The notes: generated from the letters alone by a model not told the origin. A stretch of 64,000 nt of DNA from Gentiana macrophylla (GCA_026214975.1 CM047807.1:65761824-65825823); one strand, 5' to 3'. Counted from the stretch's first letter, positions 10,489 through 22,241 are shown. Numbers and translations: made by a program.

Positions 10489-11834
10489 TGTTGGAAGTAG
10501 CGCCCGGAAGACAATTTATGTAATTATTTTTAGAATTAATAAATGACAGATTTGTTCTCATCTTATTACTTGCTTCGTGCTTGTAAGAAATACACTACTG
10601 AAAACACCAAGTTGTATAATATGTAGCCATATAACTTAGTGTGTGTTACACGCGAGGATTAAGTTTTTAGTGATACACTTGAATTGTTAGTCCGTGGTGA
10701 ACTTAATCAAAGTATCGGGTCTATTGATTAAACCACCATTAATGCATCCAGAACACTTTAAGGTGTGACCGTCTTATCCGGACCGTCGATATTGGTTATC
10801 TAAGTGGGGCATTTATATATGATGTAGTCATATAGGACTGGACCGATTTAATCTACATTTTTCCTCATATAATTCCGTGATTGAGAAATCTTATTGAATC
10901 ACAAGATGATCATATATGGATTAACCTTAATCACGAAGTGATTGCAGACTCCTGCTTGTTTCAAGATAGGGTTTGATGTGTTTGTTAAGGATTGCTAAGA
11001 GGTGCGGTCCGAATCACTTTCACGTTGGCACTATTATGGAATGAGTGAGGAGTGTGTGTCTCACAGATATGGAATCCATTCCTTCCTACGGGAAGTAGAA
11101 CGACAATCCCTTTATTTGTTGATCCCAGAAACTGATCGATCGGCCGTGTTCATATTCGATATGAACTAACTGATCACTAGTGGGTTAATTGTAAATAAGG
11201 ATAAGATGTAGTGAAGAAGGTTTACGGAAATAACCCCGCTTTATTACGGATAGTCTATGGAGGGTTAGTATGTATGTAATGATTATATCAATGGACACTT
11301 ATCGACTCGACGTTTTTGAGAATAAGTTATATCTATAATCGATAGAGTTCAGTTTCCGATTTATGGCTGCGTAATTCCGAAATTAATAAGTTGAGGAGAA
11401 ATATTCTGTTCGATGAATATTTTATTCAATTTATTGTAGCTACTGGTAATAGGTCCATGGTCCCCGGGTTGGCTCTTAACACGCGAGTGTTTTCTCTTTT
11501 CGTGGAACCTCGAGAATAAATTAAATAGTTGGTCTATTTAATGAAAATGTCATATTATTTATTTGGTAAATAATATGTAAAATAGAAAATATATTTTCTA
11601 TTAAAACGATGGCAATTGTGGTGCCATATTTTGTGATAAAGTTGGGAAAAGAAATTTTCCTAGATTATGTCACATGTGTAATTAGTTAATTATTTATTTG
11701 TTAGATAATTAATGGAAAAGAGATAAGAGATTGATTTTTTGGAATTATGCCTTATCTTGTGGCAAATATCTTTTCCTTATGGGAATAGGTAATTGTAGTG
11801 TGAAAAGGATAACTCTCTTAACCAGTTATTTTCC

Positions 11835-11844
11835 TATATAAATA
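11835..11844 (+). promoter_or_regulatory. TATA box in element A LTR
   Basis: TATATAAATA, preceded by TTTCC, about 1.35 kb into the LTR. It is the best core promoter candidate of this LTR. Confidence 0.5.
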
Positions 11845-12269
11845 GCTAGAGTTCCTCCCAACACAATAACAGAACATAAATTGCACCACTTTCACCAAAA
11901 TAGAAGAGAAAAATTAGTTTCTTGTTCTAGTCATTAAGAAATGAAAAACCTAGGGTTTTTCATGCGCATATTCGAGGAGGTTCTACGGCGAGGATCGACA
12001 TTCAACTGTTATCGCTAGGAGATACAATCCAGAAGACTGCGGCTTCTCCCCTTGGTCGATTGCTTCTTTCTTTTTTGGGTAAATCTTTAACCTTCTCATA
12101 GTTATATTAATTATTTATGTGGATCATATCATGGTAAAATCGCATGCGAATTTATTCGTAGCTTCATTGTGCATAATCGAGCATCTCGATCGGTGCTATG
12201 AATCGATCCGACGATCCAGCTTATGGATCGGATCCGTTCAGTTTTGTATAACCAAAGACTTTGCCCCTC

Positions 12270-12312
12270 AAGTACATCATTTACAAGCTTTGCTTTTTTA
12301 AATGATGTACTT
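12270..12312. repeat. Perfect 14-bp inverted repeat (hairpin)
   Basis: AAGTACATCATTTA (12270-12283) and TAAATGATGTACTT (12299-12312) are perfect reverse complements around a 15-base loop. It lies at the right end of element A's LTR, just before a tandem array. Confidence 0.75.
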
Positions 12313-12335
12313 TAGTGTTGATCGCTCATCTTGCG

Positions 12336-12640
12336 GACTTAGAAAGATTGATTATTACGAACTTTCTCGAGTTTATAATGCATCTCGATTCTAAGTGTAT
12401 ATCGCTTAAGATCGTCATCTCGTAGACTTCTTGAGTTTGTCATTACCAAACTTTTCAAGTCCGCATCGCGCTCTCGCTTATGATCGTCATCTGCGGAATT
12501 ATTGAGTTTGTCCTTTGCAAACTTTTCTGACTTTGACATACAGTACTCAGTTCTAATTGTCTGTCCTGCAGACTTAAAAAGTTAGTCTTTTGCAAACTTT
12601 TCCGAGTCTGACCTGTAGTACTCAGTTCGTCAGTCTATTA
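12336..12640. repeat. Degenerate tandem array, 4 units of 70-89 bp
   Basis: Units start near 12336, 12425, 12496 and 12571 with GACTT (GAATT once). They share the block TTGAGTTTGTC..TTTGCAAACTTTTC, and the first two units share GATCGTCATCT. The last unit ends at the border with element C. No gene was seen. Confidence 0.6.
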
Positions 12641-14292
12641 GGAATTCACTAGTTTAACACAGCGGAATTTAAAATTTGATTTCCTTTAATTAGATCGTTC
12701 TCGTTTAATATAATAAACACGTTAAGTAGTTTGACGGTTATACCTTCAAGATCTATGAGATCGCCGCTTTGACCGTCAACGGAGAGTAGTACAGTGCGCA
12801 AGCCGTCCACGCGTCCGGCCTTTATCGCTAATCCACACGAACTCCTCGCCGGAATCCTCATTGGATTGCTATTGGAAAACTCCAGTTGCTAGACCAATAT
12901 CTTAATTATAATTATTTTTGCCAATATCTTAATTTATCTCTCTAATTATAATTAATTTTGCCAATATCTTATATTAATAATAATTATCTTATTACAATAA
13001 ATCTATTTTTCCAAAATCAATTAATATCATATATTAATATTATAGTAATCTTATTAATTAAAGTGCACAATCCAAGTGTATCTCATACACAAGGAGGTGG
13101 CGTCCGATTAGTCAATAAATTGACTTCCGTAATGTTCTATAATTAATATAATATGTATATAATTAATATCTTGTATTTTATTTATTCATAATAAATAAAT
13201 ACCACCATATTAATTTACCACTATAACCTTTATAGTCTAGAGATAAACTTTCCTTATTTGGTTATCAACTATAACCGCATTTTAATCCGACTCAATGTTC
13301 ATATGTGTGTGACCCGATAGGCTTCCGAATATGTTGGCCGTAGACACAAAGTGCAATTTACTAAAATTCCCTTCATACCTAACGATCACGGGATAGCGTC
13401 TAGCAACACACCGTGACCCCCCATCATCGGAAGAGTCAAAAGTAATGAGTACTACATTTCATGTGAAGCAGTTACCGTGTAACTTACAATCCTATCTCTG
13501 TAATAATATCCATACGATCATATCTCGGGTGTCAATACATTAACGATCATGTCTTATAATCTGGATATCATGCCCTCTCGGGAAACACATTTACTCCCAC
13601 TTTGCAAAGATTCTCGAGAGCTACACATTCCTTATAAGAAGGCCATTTTGGATATTCGATCCCAATCATAGGATACGCGATTCCCGGACGACCAATCATG
13701 TAAACTTTGCATGCTTCAATATCATACCCAATCACTACCGCATGATCACCCCGTGGCTGGGGAAATCTCAATAGTGTCAAAGCATGACAATCCACACCGT
13801 GATGCCATGAAGACTCGGTCAAAAGGATAATTACACAACCGCCACATAGTGTGACACTTAATGTAAGTGGGTTGAGTCGGCGTCGCGTTCGTAATACACG
13901 TCCACGTACAGTCCAAGTGTCTCTACACTTCGATAGACGAGATATATCCCTACCTTCTATAAGATAGAAGACCTCCAATACGTTCTAGTCTGATTATACT
14001 ATCAATGTCCCATTTGACAAAGACATAGGACTAGAGACATTTAAGTACCCAACTTGTTATAGTGATTAGAGATCTCATCAACCATAATCACTATCATGGT
14101 TTCTCTATCACGCTTTGATACTAGGGACGTTACTATATATGTACAACAAATAACATGAAGATAAACAATATATAATAACATAAGTGCTTTTATTAATCAT
14201 AATAAAGTTATTACATAAACTAAATAGACTCGAAAATGACCAGAATCGTCGGAACCGGTCCAAACCGATTGGGTTTAGGACACCTTTCCAAC
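12636..14292 (-). repeat. Element C 3' LTR
   Basis: Aligns with the LTRs of element D (about 1,809 bp) along its length, from TTAGGAATTCACTAGTTTAA to GGACACCTTTCCAAC. Near 12890 it lacks about 200 bp that D has (including the TATA hairpin) and carries two or three copies of TTGCCAATATCTTA-like sequence instead. No gene is present; the open frame at 13568-13978 on the minus strand lies in LTR sequence that is also found in D. Confidence 0.85.
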
Positions 14293-14425
14293 TTGGCCTA
14301 AAGCCAAACACCCATATGCCTAAGCCCATGCAAGTGAACATGTTTCTCATGCTTTGCTTGAGACAATGCCTTGTTAAAGGATCGACTATGTTATCATCCG
14401 TGTGGACTGTCTCTATCTTTGCATC

Positions 14426-14815
14426 TCATCTATCAACTATCTCTAAATCAAGTGATAGCGCCAGTAGCACATCTTTGGACTTCTCGATGAGACCTTGGTT
14501 CCTTCGACGAGATATCGCTCCATTATTATCACAGTACAAAGGCACTACACCTTCAATGGAGGGAACCACACCAAGTTCAGTAATGAACTTCTTCATCCAA
14601 ACTGCTTCCTTTGCCGCCTCCGAGGCTGCTATGTATTCGGCTTCCGTTGTAGTGTCTGTAGTAGTCTCCTGCTTGGAACTCTTCTGGCTCACTGCTCTGC
14701 TGTTAAGCATGAAAACAAATCCAGATTGTGACTTAAAGTCATCCTTGTTAGTTTGGAAACTGAAATCTGTGTAACCTCGCAAAACTAAATCATCATTCCC
14801 GAAAACCAGGAACAT
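14426..14815 (-). pseudogene. copia RNase H (element C)
   Basis: An open stretch of 129 codons with the three RNase H landmarks of plant copia: GYTDFSF (first Asp), TTTEAEYIAASEAAKEAVW (Glu) and LYCDNNGAIS (Asp). The tail after CDNNGAI is broken. It lies directly inside the 3' LTR, where the ten bases of the PPT have been deleted. It would degrade the RNA strand during cDNA synthesis; with the upstream RT broken, it is not functional. Confidence 0.85.
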
Positions 14816-15870
14816 TCCCTAGTATGTCTCATGTACTTGAGGATATTCTTGACAGCAATCCAGTGACCATCACCTGGATTGGACTGGTACCTACTAGTCA
14901 TACTAAGAGGGTACGAGACATATGGTCTAGTGCACAACATGGCATACATGATAGACCCGATTGCCGAAGAATAAGGGATCTTACTCATTTGTTCCCTTTC
15001 CTCCTCTGTCTTAGGACTCATTCCCTTCGATAGGTAGACCCCATGTGACATCGGCAGCAATCGTTTCTTAGAATACTCCATACTGAATCTCTTCAGCATC
15101 TTGTCTATATCAATGGATTACGACGGACCAATCAACCTCTTAGATCTATCTCTATAGATCTTTATTCCTAAAATATAGGCTACATCACCCAAGTCCTTCA
15201 TTGAGAAGTTCTTGGATAACCAAGCTTTGACCGATTGTAACATAGGCACATCATTCCCTATGAGCAATATATTGTCTACAAAAAGCACTAAGAACACAAT
15301 GGCACTCCCACTAACCTTCTTGTAAACACAGGGGTCATCTTCATTCTTGATGAAATCAAACTATTTGATTATCTCATCAAAGCGAAGATTCCAACTCCGA
15401 GAAGCTTGCTTTAATCCATAAATGGATCTTACCAGTTTACATACCATCCTGGCGTCATTGGTTGTGAAACCTCAGGCTATGTCATATTCACCTCCTCAGA
15501 CAGGTTCCCGTTAAGGAAAGTTGTTTTCCATCTACCAGATTTCGTAATCATTGTATGCTGCAATAGAGAGCAAAATTCTGATGGATTTTAACATGGCAAT
15601 AGGCGAAAAGGTTTTGTCGCAGTAAACTCCTTGTCTTTGCTTATAACCTTTTGCCACTAGCCTAGCCTTGTAGGTAGTCATGTTACCGTCCATGTCGGTC
15701 TTTCTCTTAAAGACCCATTTACACCCTATAGGAACTATTCCTTCAGGTGGATTAACTATGTTCCAAACTTGGTTGTCTTTTATGGATTCCATTTCAGAAT
15801 TCATGGCTTCCACCCTTTCTCTTTGTCATGCTTTAATAGCACTTCCTCATAAATTCTAGGGTCCTCATCT
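14816..15870 (-). pseudogene. copia reverse transcriptase (element C)
   Basis: Starts with EAMNSEMESIKDNQVWNIV and then IGCKWVFKRKTDMDGNMTTY, the usual copia RT entry. It ends with IPYSSAIGSIMYAMLCTRP (15099-14785), the block before RNase H. The middle, where YVDD should be, is interrupted: the + strand at about 15270-15290 encodes a decayed form on the complement. At least three frame breaks occur between 15530 and 15100. No active enzyme can be made from this copy. Confidence 0.85.
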
Positions 15871-16159
15871 TCCATGAGATACACGCCAAGATGTACCTTT
15901 CAGTTCACGGCGTTCCTCTGGTGGATCCTCGAGGTAATAGTGTGTCTACGGTAGAGGCTAGCATCACTTCACGTGTGTGGCAAGTCCTCTACTTCTATCA
16001 ACCCGACTGTATTATCCGTAAGTGTTCTCAAATTTCTTCAAGATCAATTTTACTCCCACCGACCCTATCCGAATAAACTCTTTCTCCGAGAAAGTGGCGA
16101 TCCACGGCAACAAACACCTTTGTTCCTCATGGTGGTAAAATTGGTATCCTCTAGTTTCT

Positions 16160-17073
16160 CTAGGATAACCCCACGACTAGACATTTGTCATATCTAGCAT
16201 CTAATTTGTCAAGCATCATCCGCTTCACGTAAGTCGGACAACCCCAAGGTTTAAGATATGCTACACTTGGCTTCCTCTTGTGCCATACCTCATATGGTGT
16301 GGATTCAACCGTCTTTGATGGAACTCGGTTCAGTGTATAGGATGCGGTTTCTAGAGCATACCCCCAAAATGATTTTGGGAGAACTGCGTAGCTCATCATG
16401 GATCGTACCATGTCTAACAAGGTACGTTTCCTCCTCTCAGATAGGCCATTCATTTGAGGCGTACCTGGAGGGGTCCATTCAGGTAGAATCCCATTCTCCG
16501 TCAAATAGTCTTGAAACTCTCAATCTAGGTATTCTTCACCTCGATCGGATTGATGTGTTTTGATTTCTCTACCTAGTTGTTTCTCCACTTCACTTCTAAA
16601 TTCCTTGAACTTTTTGAAGGCTTAAGACTTATACTTCATTAAGTATATGTAACCATAGCGAGAAGGTCATCTGTGAAAGTGATAAAATAAGAGTATCCTC
16701 CTTTGTCTTGAATTGACATTGGGCCACACACATCAGTATGTATGAGCTCAAGCAATTCATTGGATCTTATCCCTTTGCCACTAAAAGGTGACTTTGTCAT
16801 CTTACCAAGTAAACAAGCTTCGCATGTATCAAACAATTCATAATCGAATTGATCCAATATTCCATCTTTATGGAGCTTGGAAATTCGTTTCTTATTTATA
16901 TGGCCAAGTCTACAATGCCATAAGTAGGATTCATTCAAGGCATTTGTCTTGGCTTTCTTGTTATTTATATTAAGTACGTCAACATTTATATCTAATATGT
17001 AGAGACCGTTTCTAAGTATGCCAGTACCATAAAAAAATTCCATCACTTGAGAAAGAACAACATTTATTCTCAA
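16160..17073 (-). pseudogene. copia GAG-pre-integrase and integrase (element C)
   Basis: Read on the minus strand. LWHCRLGHINKKRISKLH gives the two His, and DTCEACLLGKMTKSPFSG the two Cys, of the HHCC zinc domain. HTDVCGPM carries the first catalytic Asp of integrase, and ERRKRTLLDMVRSMMSYAVL the catalytic Glu. The core between (SDRGGEYL in element D) is disrupted near 16550 to 16640. YALETASYTLNRVPSKTVES is the usual C-terminal part of the core. Two main open pieces (144 and 114 codons) are separated by shifts. Confidence 0.85.
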
Positions 17074-17159
17074 ACGTTAATGAAAAACCATCAACATCTA
17101 ATGTGGAAATAGAAATAATGCTCTTCGTAAGAGAAGGAACAAAATAACAGTTACTCAGT

Positions 17160-17450
17160 TCAAGTACTAGCCCACTGGGCAATGAAAGAAAATACACTTG
17201 CTCTATTCCCAACGCGTATGTCCACCTCTCCTTTCTTCAGATCTCTAGTTCTTCTTTGTGCCTGCATATTCGTACAAATATGAGAACCACAACCATGATC
17301 TAATACCACGTGGTTAGACTTAGAATAAGTAATGTTGATCTCAATCATAAATATACACAAGTCGAAGCATCGGAATGCTTCTTCTTGGTACTCTAGAAGC
17401 CTTTGCGTTTTCTCCTCAATGTCCGGTCTCACATGAATGGAAGCAAGCAT
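17160..17450 (-). pseudogene. copia protease region (element C)
   Basis: Contains VVLDHGCGSHICTNMQ, the aspartic protease active-site block of this copia group, normally LDTGCGSHICTN or LDSG. Here the catalytic triplet reads Asp-His-Gly (bases 17292-17300 on the complement), a change that would abolish activity. The stretch upstream links to gag, downstream to the pre-integrase domain. A single base change or a sequencing error could explain it. Confidence 0.65.
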
Positions 17451-18161
17451 CCTTGGATTTGTCGTTTGCTATTTTAGGCGTTGGCTTGGAGTGCGACCTT
17501 TCGCTTTCTTCGACTTTTTCTAGGCTTTGGCCTTGCCCTTGCTTGAAGTGACCAAAGAACACTTGATTTCCCTTCCCACACGATGCCTCGTGAGTTTTCA
17601 ACATGTTCAATAACTCCGCATGAGAGCAATCTATCTTGTTCATGTGATAAATCATCACCAATCATAGAATGAATCGGTAGAGATTGTAGAATCAACGTAA
17701 TACTCAATTCTCGCTCCAACTTGTGGCCCAGCTTCCCAAGCCTCTCTATGTACCCAATCATATTATGCACGTGTGACCCCACAAAGAGTCCCAGATGCCA
17801 TCTTACAACTAAGCAGGGGCCTTGAGACCTCGTTACCTCTCGGTCTGAAGACCGAAGCATAGAGTTCCTTTAGGTGGACCATGATTGTGTAGGCGTCCAT
17901 AGACTCATGTTGTTTACGCGATTCAGTGTCATAGAAGCAAGCATGATACATGTAGCATCGGTATTGTCGAACAATGCTTGTTATACTTCTCGACGAAGAT
18001 CCACAACCGAACCTCGGCGGGCTCTTCCGGTAGGGCCTTGTCAAGACATAGCCAATATTCTCGTGCCTCAAAACAATTTTGAGGTTTCTTTCCCCAATCG
18101 AAAAATTAGTTTAGCCAAGCGTGTTGTCGATGATAAAACGAAGGTTCAATTTGTTTGACAT
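17416..18161 (-). pseudogene. copia gag (element C)
   Basis: The start codon at 18161 is inferred from element D, where the same ATG begins MSNKLNLRFIIENKLDETNF. In C the first codons are followed by a frame shift. Later pieces include RHENIGYVLTRPYRKSPP and KPTPKIANDKSKDACFHSCETGH, a damaged CCHC zinc knuckle in which an extra residue splits the second Cys. Gag would form the particle and bind RNA. The frame is broken at least three times. Confidence 0.75.
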
Positions 18162-20106
18162 TTTTCTACTACAATAAATAAAGATAGAATAAGTAAAAGC
18201 TCATGTATTAAAACCCTAAATTTGCACTTAAAATTTTATAAGTTTTACTCCCACTATCCAACTATTCCTAATTGGCTTTCAAGAATTAATTAATTCTTTA
18301 GTGGCTAGATCCAATCTAGTTACCTCAATTCCCGGCGAGGGCAATCAACCGAGATAATTTTGAAATGTAGGTACTCCTACCAGCCGCATCGTGTCACGGC
18401 TCCTGATGTCGACTAGTCAACTCTTTGACGTTTCACATCTCTATGTGATAGTCAACCTCTTGTCTCTAAAATCGACGGTCCCGACGAGGCCAATCACCGC
18501 AAGATTCTAGTCGAGTCGTAACCTAATATTCATGAGATCTCGTAAAGATCATATCTCGATAATAATGATATACCCGTGGTAGGTCAACTCCCGATGAGGG
18601 CGATCAGTTGGATCCGAACAAGGGCTCTTCACCGTCATTATAATATTGGGAGACAATTTTGGCCCGATTTTTAGGCGTGGGAATAATTTTAAATTAATTC
18701 ACTTAATTAATTTTGTTTGATTATGGTCTCATCTACTATGTGCATATTACTACGATATCATATAAAGTAAAACATACACAACATTCCGCGCACAAAATAA
18801 CCGGTATGATCATGGACTTTTCTAGAGTGCGGTTTCGAATACCAACCGCACGAAACCGTGGGTCACAAACTAAGGGTGTGCGCAACGCGGTGAGGATTTT
18901 TGATTGATGTACACCAATGGGTTCTTTATATCTCTTTGGTCTTCATCTTCTTGCTTCATTCTTGTTACATAATAATCTATCTAATAAATAATTACACCCG
19001 CCTTTGCACACGGCGGAGCTAACGAATGGGATAAATGCAAAAAAGTATACTAGGTCACGCCCTTCATAACGGCCTAGCACAATTTTTTCAAAAAGCCAAC
19101 ATAAAAAAACATTATCATCTATCCTATTGGTGAGTCCATGATCAATTGGGGTCCATATAATCACATTATATCTACACATCTACTTCATACAATTATATCT
19201 TATGAATAGATCAAATTATAATTTTTAACTACTTATGCGTCTTTATTAAATCACATCAAATGATTAAATAACTTTCAATTAATTATATGACTTAATCGAA
19301 AATAAAATTAACATTTATTTTAAAATCGATTATAATTTCAATTTTATTAAATTTGAACTATTCAAAATAAAATTAAAATTATGTGGTCTCCAATTTGTTT
19401 CCATTCCTTTTGATTCTTAATCAAAGGGATGCCTTGATTTCTAAACCGGAAGGCATCTTCCAAAACTAAATTTGGTTTGGAGTGCCACCACTTTACAAGT
19501 GGCTACAGGCCTTTACAAAGTCAAATATGTGAAAAGGGCCAGAAGTCAGTCAAATATGTGAAGGGGCCTAGGCCTAGGCCTTTTACAAGTCAAATATGTG
19601 AAAAGGGCCTAGGCCTATTCCAAATAAAATATTTGGAAAGGCCAAATAATTTTGGTTTAGGACTGGCCACTTTCCAAAATCAAAATTTTGGAAGTGGCAT
19701 AGGCCTAGGTCTTTTACAAATCAAATATTTGAAAAGGGCCTAGGCCTATTCCAAATCAAAATTTGGAAATGCCAATATGTCATATGGTTTTCTAATGGCC
19801 CAAACTATTTGAACCATTGGTTGGCCATATGACACAACTAAACAAATGAGATTTTTATGCACGATAAATATCACAAAATGAAAAGGGTCGATCTCCGTGT
19901 TGGAAGGGGGACGACCCGGCGGCAAAGACCACTGAGCCGCCGCCACCTCCGCCGCCCGAGGAGGGGGCCATCGATCGGCCGAGCCCCCCAATCGAACCCT
20001 ATGTTTTATTTTTTTAGAACGTTTCGCGATTTTACAGATCTTGCATCTATCGAATAATTACTACGCTATGAAATTATGCTTATTGCTTAAGCTCAAGTTT
20101 GCCTTT
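18162..20106 (-). other. Element C untranslated leader with palindrome array
   Basis: About 1.9 kb lies between LTR and gag with no credible gene. From 19480 to 19780 there is an array of short palindromic words of the type CAAATATTTG and CAAAATTTTGG, separated by GGCCTAGGCCTA palindromes. Nearer the LTR a GC-rich stretch (19900-19990) is full of CCGCCG words. The PBS expected near 20107 (GCTCTGGTACCA in D) has been deleted. Confidence 0.7.
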
Positions 20107-20466
20107 AGAAATCAACGGTTTAACGAACGAATTTAAAATTTCATTTCCTTTACCTAGATCATTCTTCGTTTAATTCAATAAACACGTTAAGTAGTTTGAT
20201 GGTTATACCTTGATGATCTATGAGATCGTCGCTTTGACCGTAAACGGAGAGTAAGTGCAGTCATGCAGAAGCCGTTCACGCATCCGGCCTCTATCGCTAT
20301 CCACACGAACTCCTCGCCGGAATCCTCCTTGGATTTCTTTTGGAAACTCCGGTTGCTAGACCGGGCCTTTTCCCCTCTCTCTAACTCACTATAGGATGCT
20401 CTCTATATTACACAAGAACTATGAGCTCTTGCAATTGTGATGTACAAAAGAGCTTGACACTCACTT
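20107..20466 (-). repeat. Element C 5' LTR, truncated by element E
   Basis: Aligns with the first 360 bases of the LTR of element D (CACGTTAAGTAGTTTGA, AACTCCTCGCCGGAATCCTC, AAGAGCTTGACACTCACTT). It then stops exactly where TGTTGG of element E begins. The rest of the LTR is not found in this window. Confidence 0.85.
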
Positions 20467-20606
20467 TGTTGGACTTATTTACGAGTTTTAGTGATGAGTG
20501 CCGGACTAAGCATTATAATGCAAAGACAAAAGATGTCTAGATCAAATGTATAGGTTTATTAGGGTTTGATCTTTGAATAGGTTTGATCAAACAAGCACTG
20601 TAATGG

Positions 20607-20675
20607 TCAGCTGATTTATATCAGCAGACTGATCTATATCAGTAGGCTAGATAAGTCAGTAGACTAGTCAGGAAC
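20607..20675. repeat. CAG(C/T)AGACT / CTGAT..ATATCAG word cluster in element E LTR
   Basis: CTGATTTATATCAG and CTGATCTATATCAG stand side by side, followed by TCAGTAGACTAG. Such short near-palindromic repeats upstream of the TATA box are candidates for enhancer-type sites; no factor can be named. Confidence 0.5.
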
Positions 20676-21258
20676 CTGTTGAAGACTCAAGGCTAAGAGC
20701 TCAAACTAAGTTAATGAAGGCTAAGGGATCAAACTTAGTAATTTATGTCGAGGATATGGAATCATAATTTAGGCAAGTCTGTGATGACCTAAACTGATTA
20801 CATATACCTTGTGTACAAGGTCTAAGTTCCTTAAGTTGGATGGTGATTGGAACTTAGTTATTTCCAAAAGGTGTAATCTAACTTCATAATTAAAAGTTAG
20901 ATAAAAGAAGTCTGCTGCATTGTATTTTAAACACAGCAAATTATGGTTCAGCAGACTGATGAACCTGCTGATATACATACCTCGATTGATTCAAGATTAC
21001 AATTGGAAGATTACATGGATAAGGACATGCAACTACCTCACGATTTATTAAAAAAATCAATGGCTGAGATTAAAAAGACGTTGGGATGATTTAGAACTTT
21101 ATCTAATGGTTACAAGTCAAAGGGTGGATTAGGTCGCATTCATTAAAAGGATTTGCGATTAAGGTCGATCTTATGAATAGTGACAAAAAGCAAGTCAAAT
21201 GGGACAAAACCAGAACGGTCATATTTGAATTTCAAATACAAGTCACATGGACTCTACC

Positions 21259-21266
21259 TATAAATA
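21259..21266 (+). promoter_or_regulatory. TATA box in element E LTR
   Basis: TATAAATA in CTACCTATAAATAGTGGAC. It matches in wording and place the TATAAATAG of the G/H/I LTRs. Confidence 0.6.
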
Positions 21267-22138
21267 GTGGACTTCCAACTCAGAAAAATATGATGAAAAT
21301 TATGAAAATACAAGAGACAATTATGAGCTGCATTTTATCACCCTGCTGAACCTACTGAACTTAAGGCTACTGATCCAGAGAAAATCTTCAAGTGTATCTT
21401 ATATTCAAGCTACATCAAGTTTACACTTGAAGACCTGGCTATCGATTATATCATCCTAATCAAGCTCTTTGCATCGAATCATTTACTTGATTCATTCTTT
21501 ATTTTACAAAGAACTCGCTAAAAGATGTTGAAGCACTTTTGTGTGAAAGATCGTTTGTTTGTGGTGGAGCTGGTGAAGAGGCAATCCTACCCTTCAAGGA
21601 CCAGTGGAAGACTTTGGAGCAAAGAATCCTACATGTTCCAAGTGTTCGGTTTGTGAAGCCATAGTTATTGGTGAAGGACAAGCAACTTAGGAATCTTTGT
21701 AACGACCTACATCAAAGATCTCTAGTGAATTACCTCCAACATCACAAGAGAAGAGTGGATCGACGAGGATTACACCACCTGGAACCACTATAAAATCTGC
21801 TACTTACTTTCGCCCTTACATTCTGCGCACTTACATTCGCATTTAGTTTATTATACACATCAACCTAATCGAATCTAGCCAACTCACACACACACACTCT
21901 GAGTATCTAATACTTAGTATCATATTTAACAACAAGTACCAAAGTTTAATTTTTGATATTATTCCATTGCACAAATCCAAAGAACTCAACTGTCAATGAA
22001 CTCACGTGTGTCGGCGACCATCGAGGTTTCAAAGAGTCTGCTGAAGTTGCTAAATTTGTTAACTCCAAAAGTTTTAAGTGTTAAGTTTATTCACCCCCCC
22101 CTTAAACTTAACCAAAGCCTTTTCTAGGGACCAACAAT

Positions 22139-22150
22139 TGGTATCGGAGC
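22139..22150 (+). other. Element E primer binding site
   Basis: TGGTATCGGAGC, two bases after the CCAACA LTR end. It is one base different from the usual plant copia initiator-Met tRNA site TGGTATCAGAGC. The same G variant occurs at 42165. Confidence 0.85.
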
Positions 22151-22241
22151 AGTGCTTCTGTTCTGAAGTTATCCTACTTGTTGTACTTGTGAAAATACTT
22201 TGAAAACCTTTTCAAATCACTGATTTTCAAAGACTTGCATC

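Larger units (their letters stand above)
1..12335 (+). mobile_element. Element A: decayed Ty1/copia retrotransposon, interrupted by element B
   Basis: Old copia element reading on the + strand. Its reverse transcriptase is split by element B at 2882/9336. RNase H remnants follow at 9945-10260, then a purine-rich tract (GGGCAAGTGGGAGAT) and an LTR opening TGTTGG at 10489. The order RT, RNase H, PPT, LTR is that of a copia 3' half. The 5' LTR is not in the window, and gag and integrase could not be recognised in the first 2.5 kb. All frames carry many stops, so the copy is dead. The right limit is uncertain because element C adjoins it near 12636. Confidence 0.55.
10489..12335 (+). repeat. Element A 3' LTR (right end uncertain)
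   Basis: Starts TGTTGGAAGTAGCGCCCGG directly after the PPT. A TATA box lies at 11835. No second copy is in the window, so the right end cannot be fixed by comparison. No CA end followed by a PBS was seen, and element C begins near 12636. No gene is present; short open frames (12119-12301 and others) look accidental. Confidence 0.55.
12636..20466 (-). mobile_element. Element C: decayed Ty1/copia retrotransposon, 5' LTR truncated
   Basis: Minus-strand copia of the same family as element D (44526-54017). The order on the minus strand is partial 5' LTR, 2-kb leader, gag, protease, integrase, RT, RNase H, 3' LTR. Compared with D it has lost the PBS, the PPT and a block inside the 3' LTR, and its reading frames carry many stops and shifts. 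The 5' LTR is cut where element E begins. C is therefore older than E and much older than D. Confidence 0.85.
20467..22136 (+). repeat. Element E 5' LTR
   Basis: TGTTGGACTTATTTACGAG at the start and TCTAGGGACCAACA at the end, followed one or two bases later by the PBS. It contains a cluster of CAGCAGACTGAT-like words (20607-20675 and later) and a TATA box at 21259. The end carries a C-rich run (TTCACCCCCCCCTTAAACTT) that corresponds to the CACCCCC block at the ends of the G, H and I LTRs. No gene was seen. Confidence 0.85.

Noticed and set aside
11942..11962. Telomere-like word (CCTAGGGTTTTT) as an interstitial telomere repeat
   Set aside because: Only a single unit, within an LTR; such words occur by chance and in ordinary promoters.
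13568..13978. 136-codon minus frame
   Set aside because: LTR sequence of element C; the same DNA in D (45612-45958 and 53293-53604) does not keep this frame.
19900..19990. CCGCCG-rich stretch as a CpG island or GC-rich exon
   Set aside because: It lies in the leader of element C and recurs at the same place in D (51975-52065), so it is part of the retroelement.
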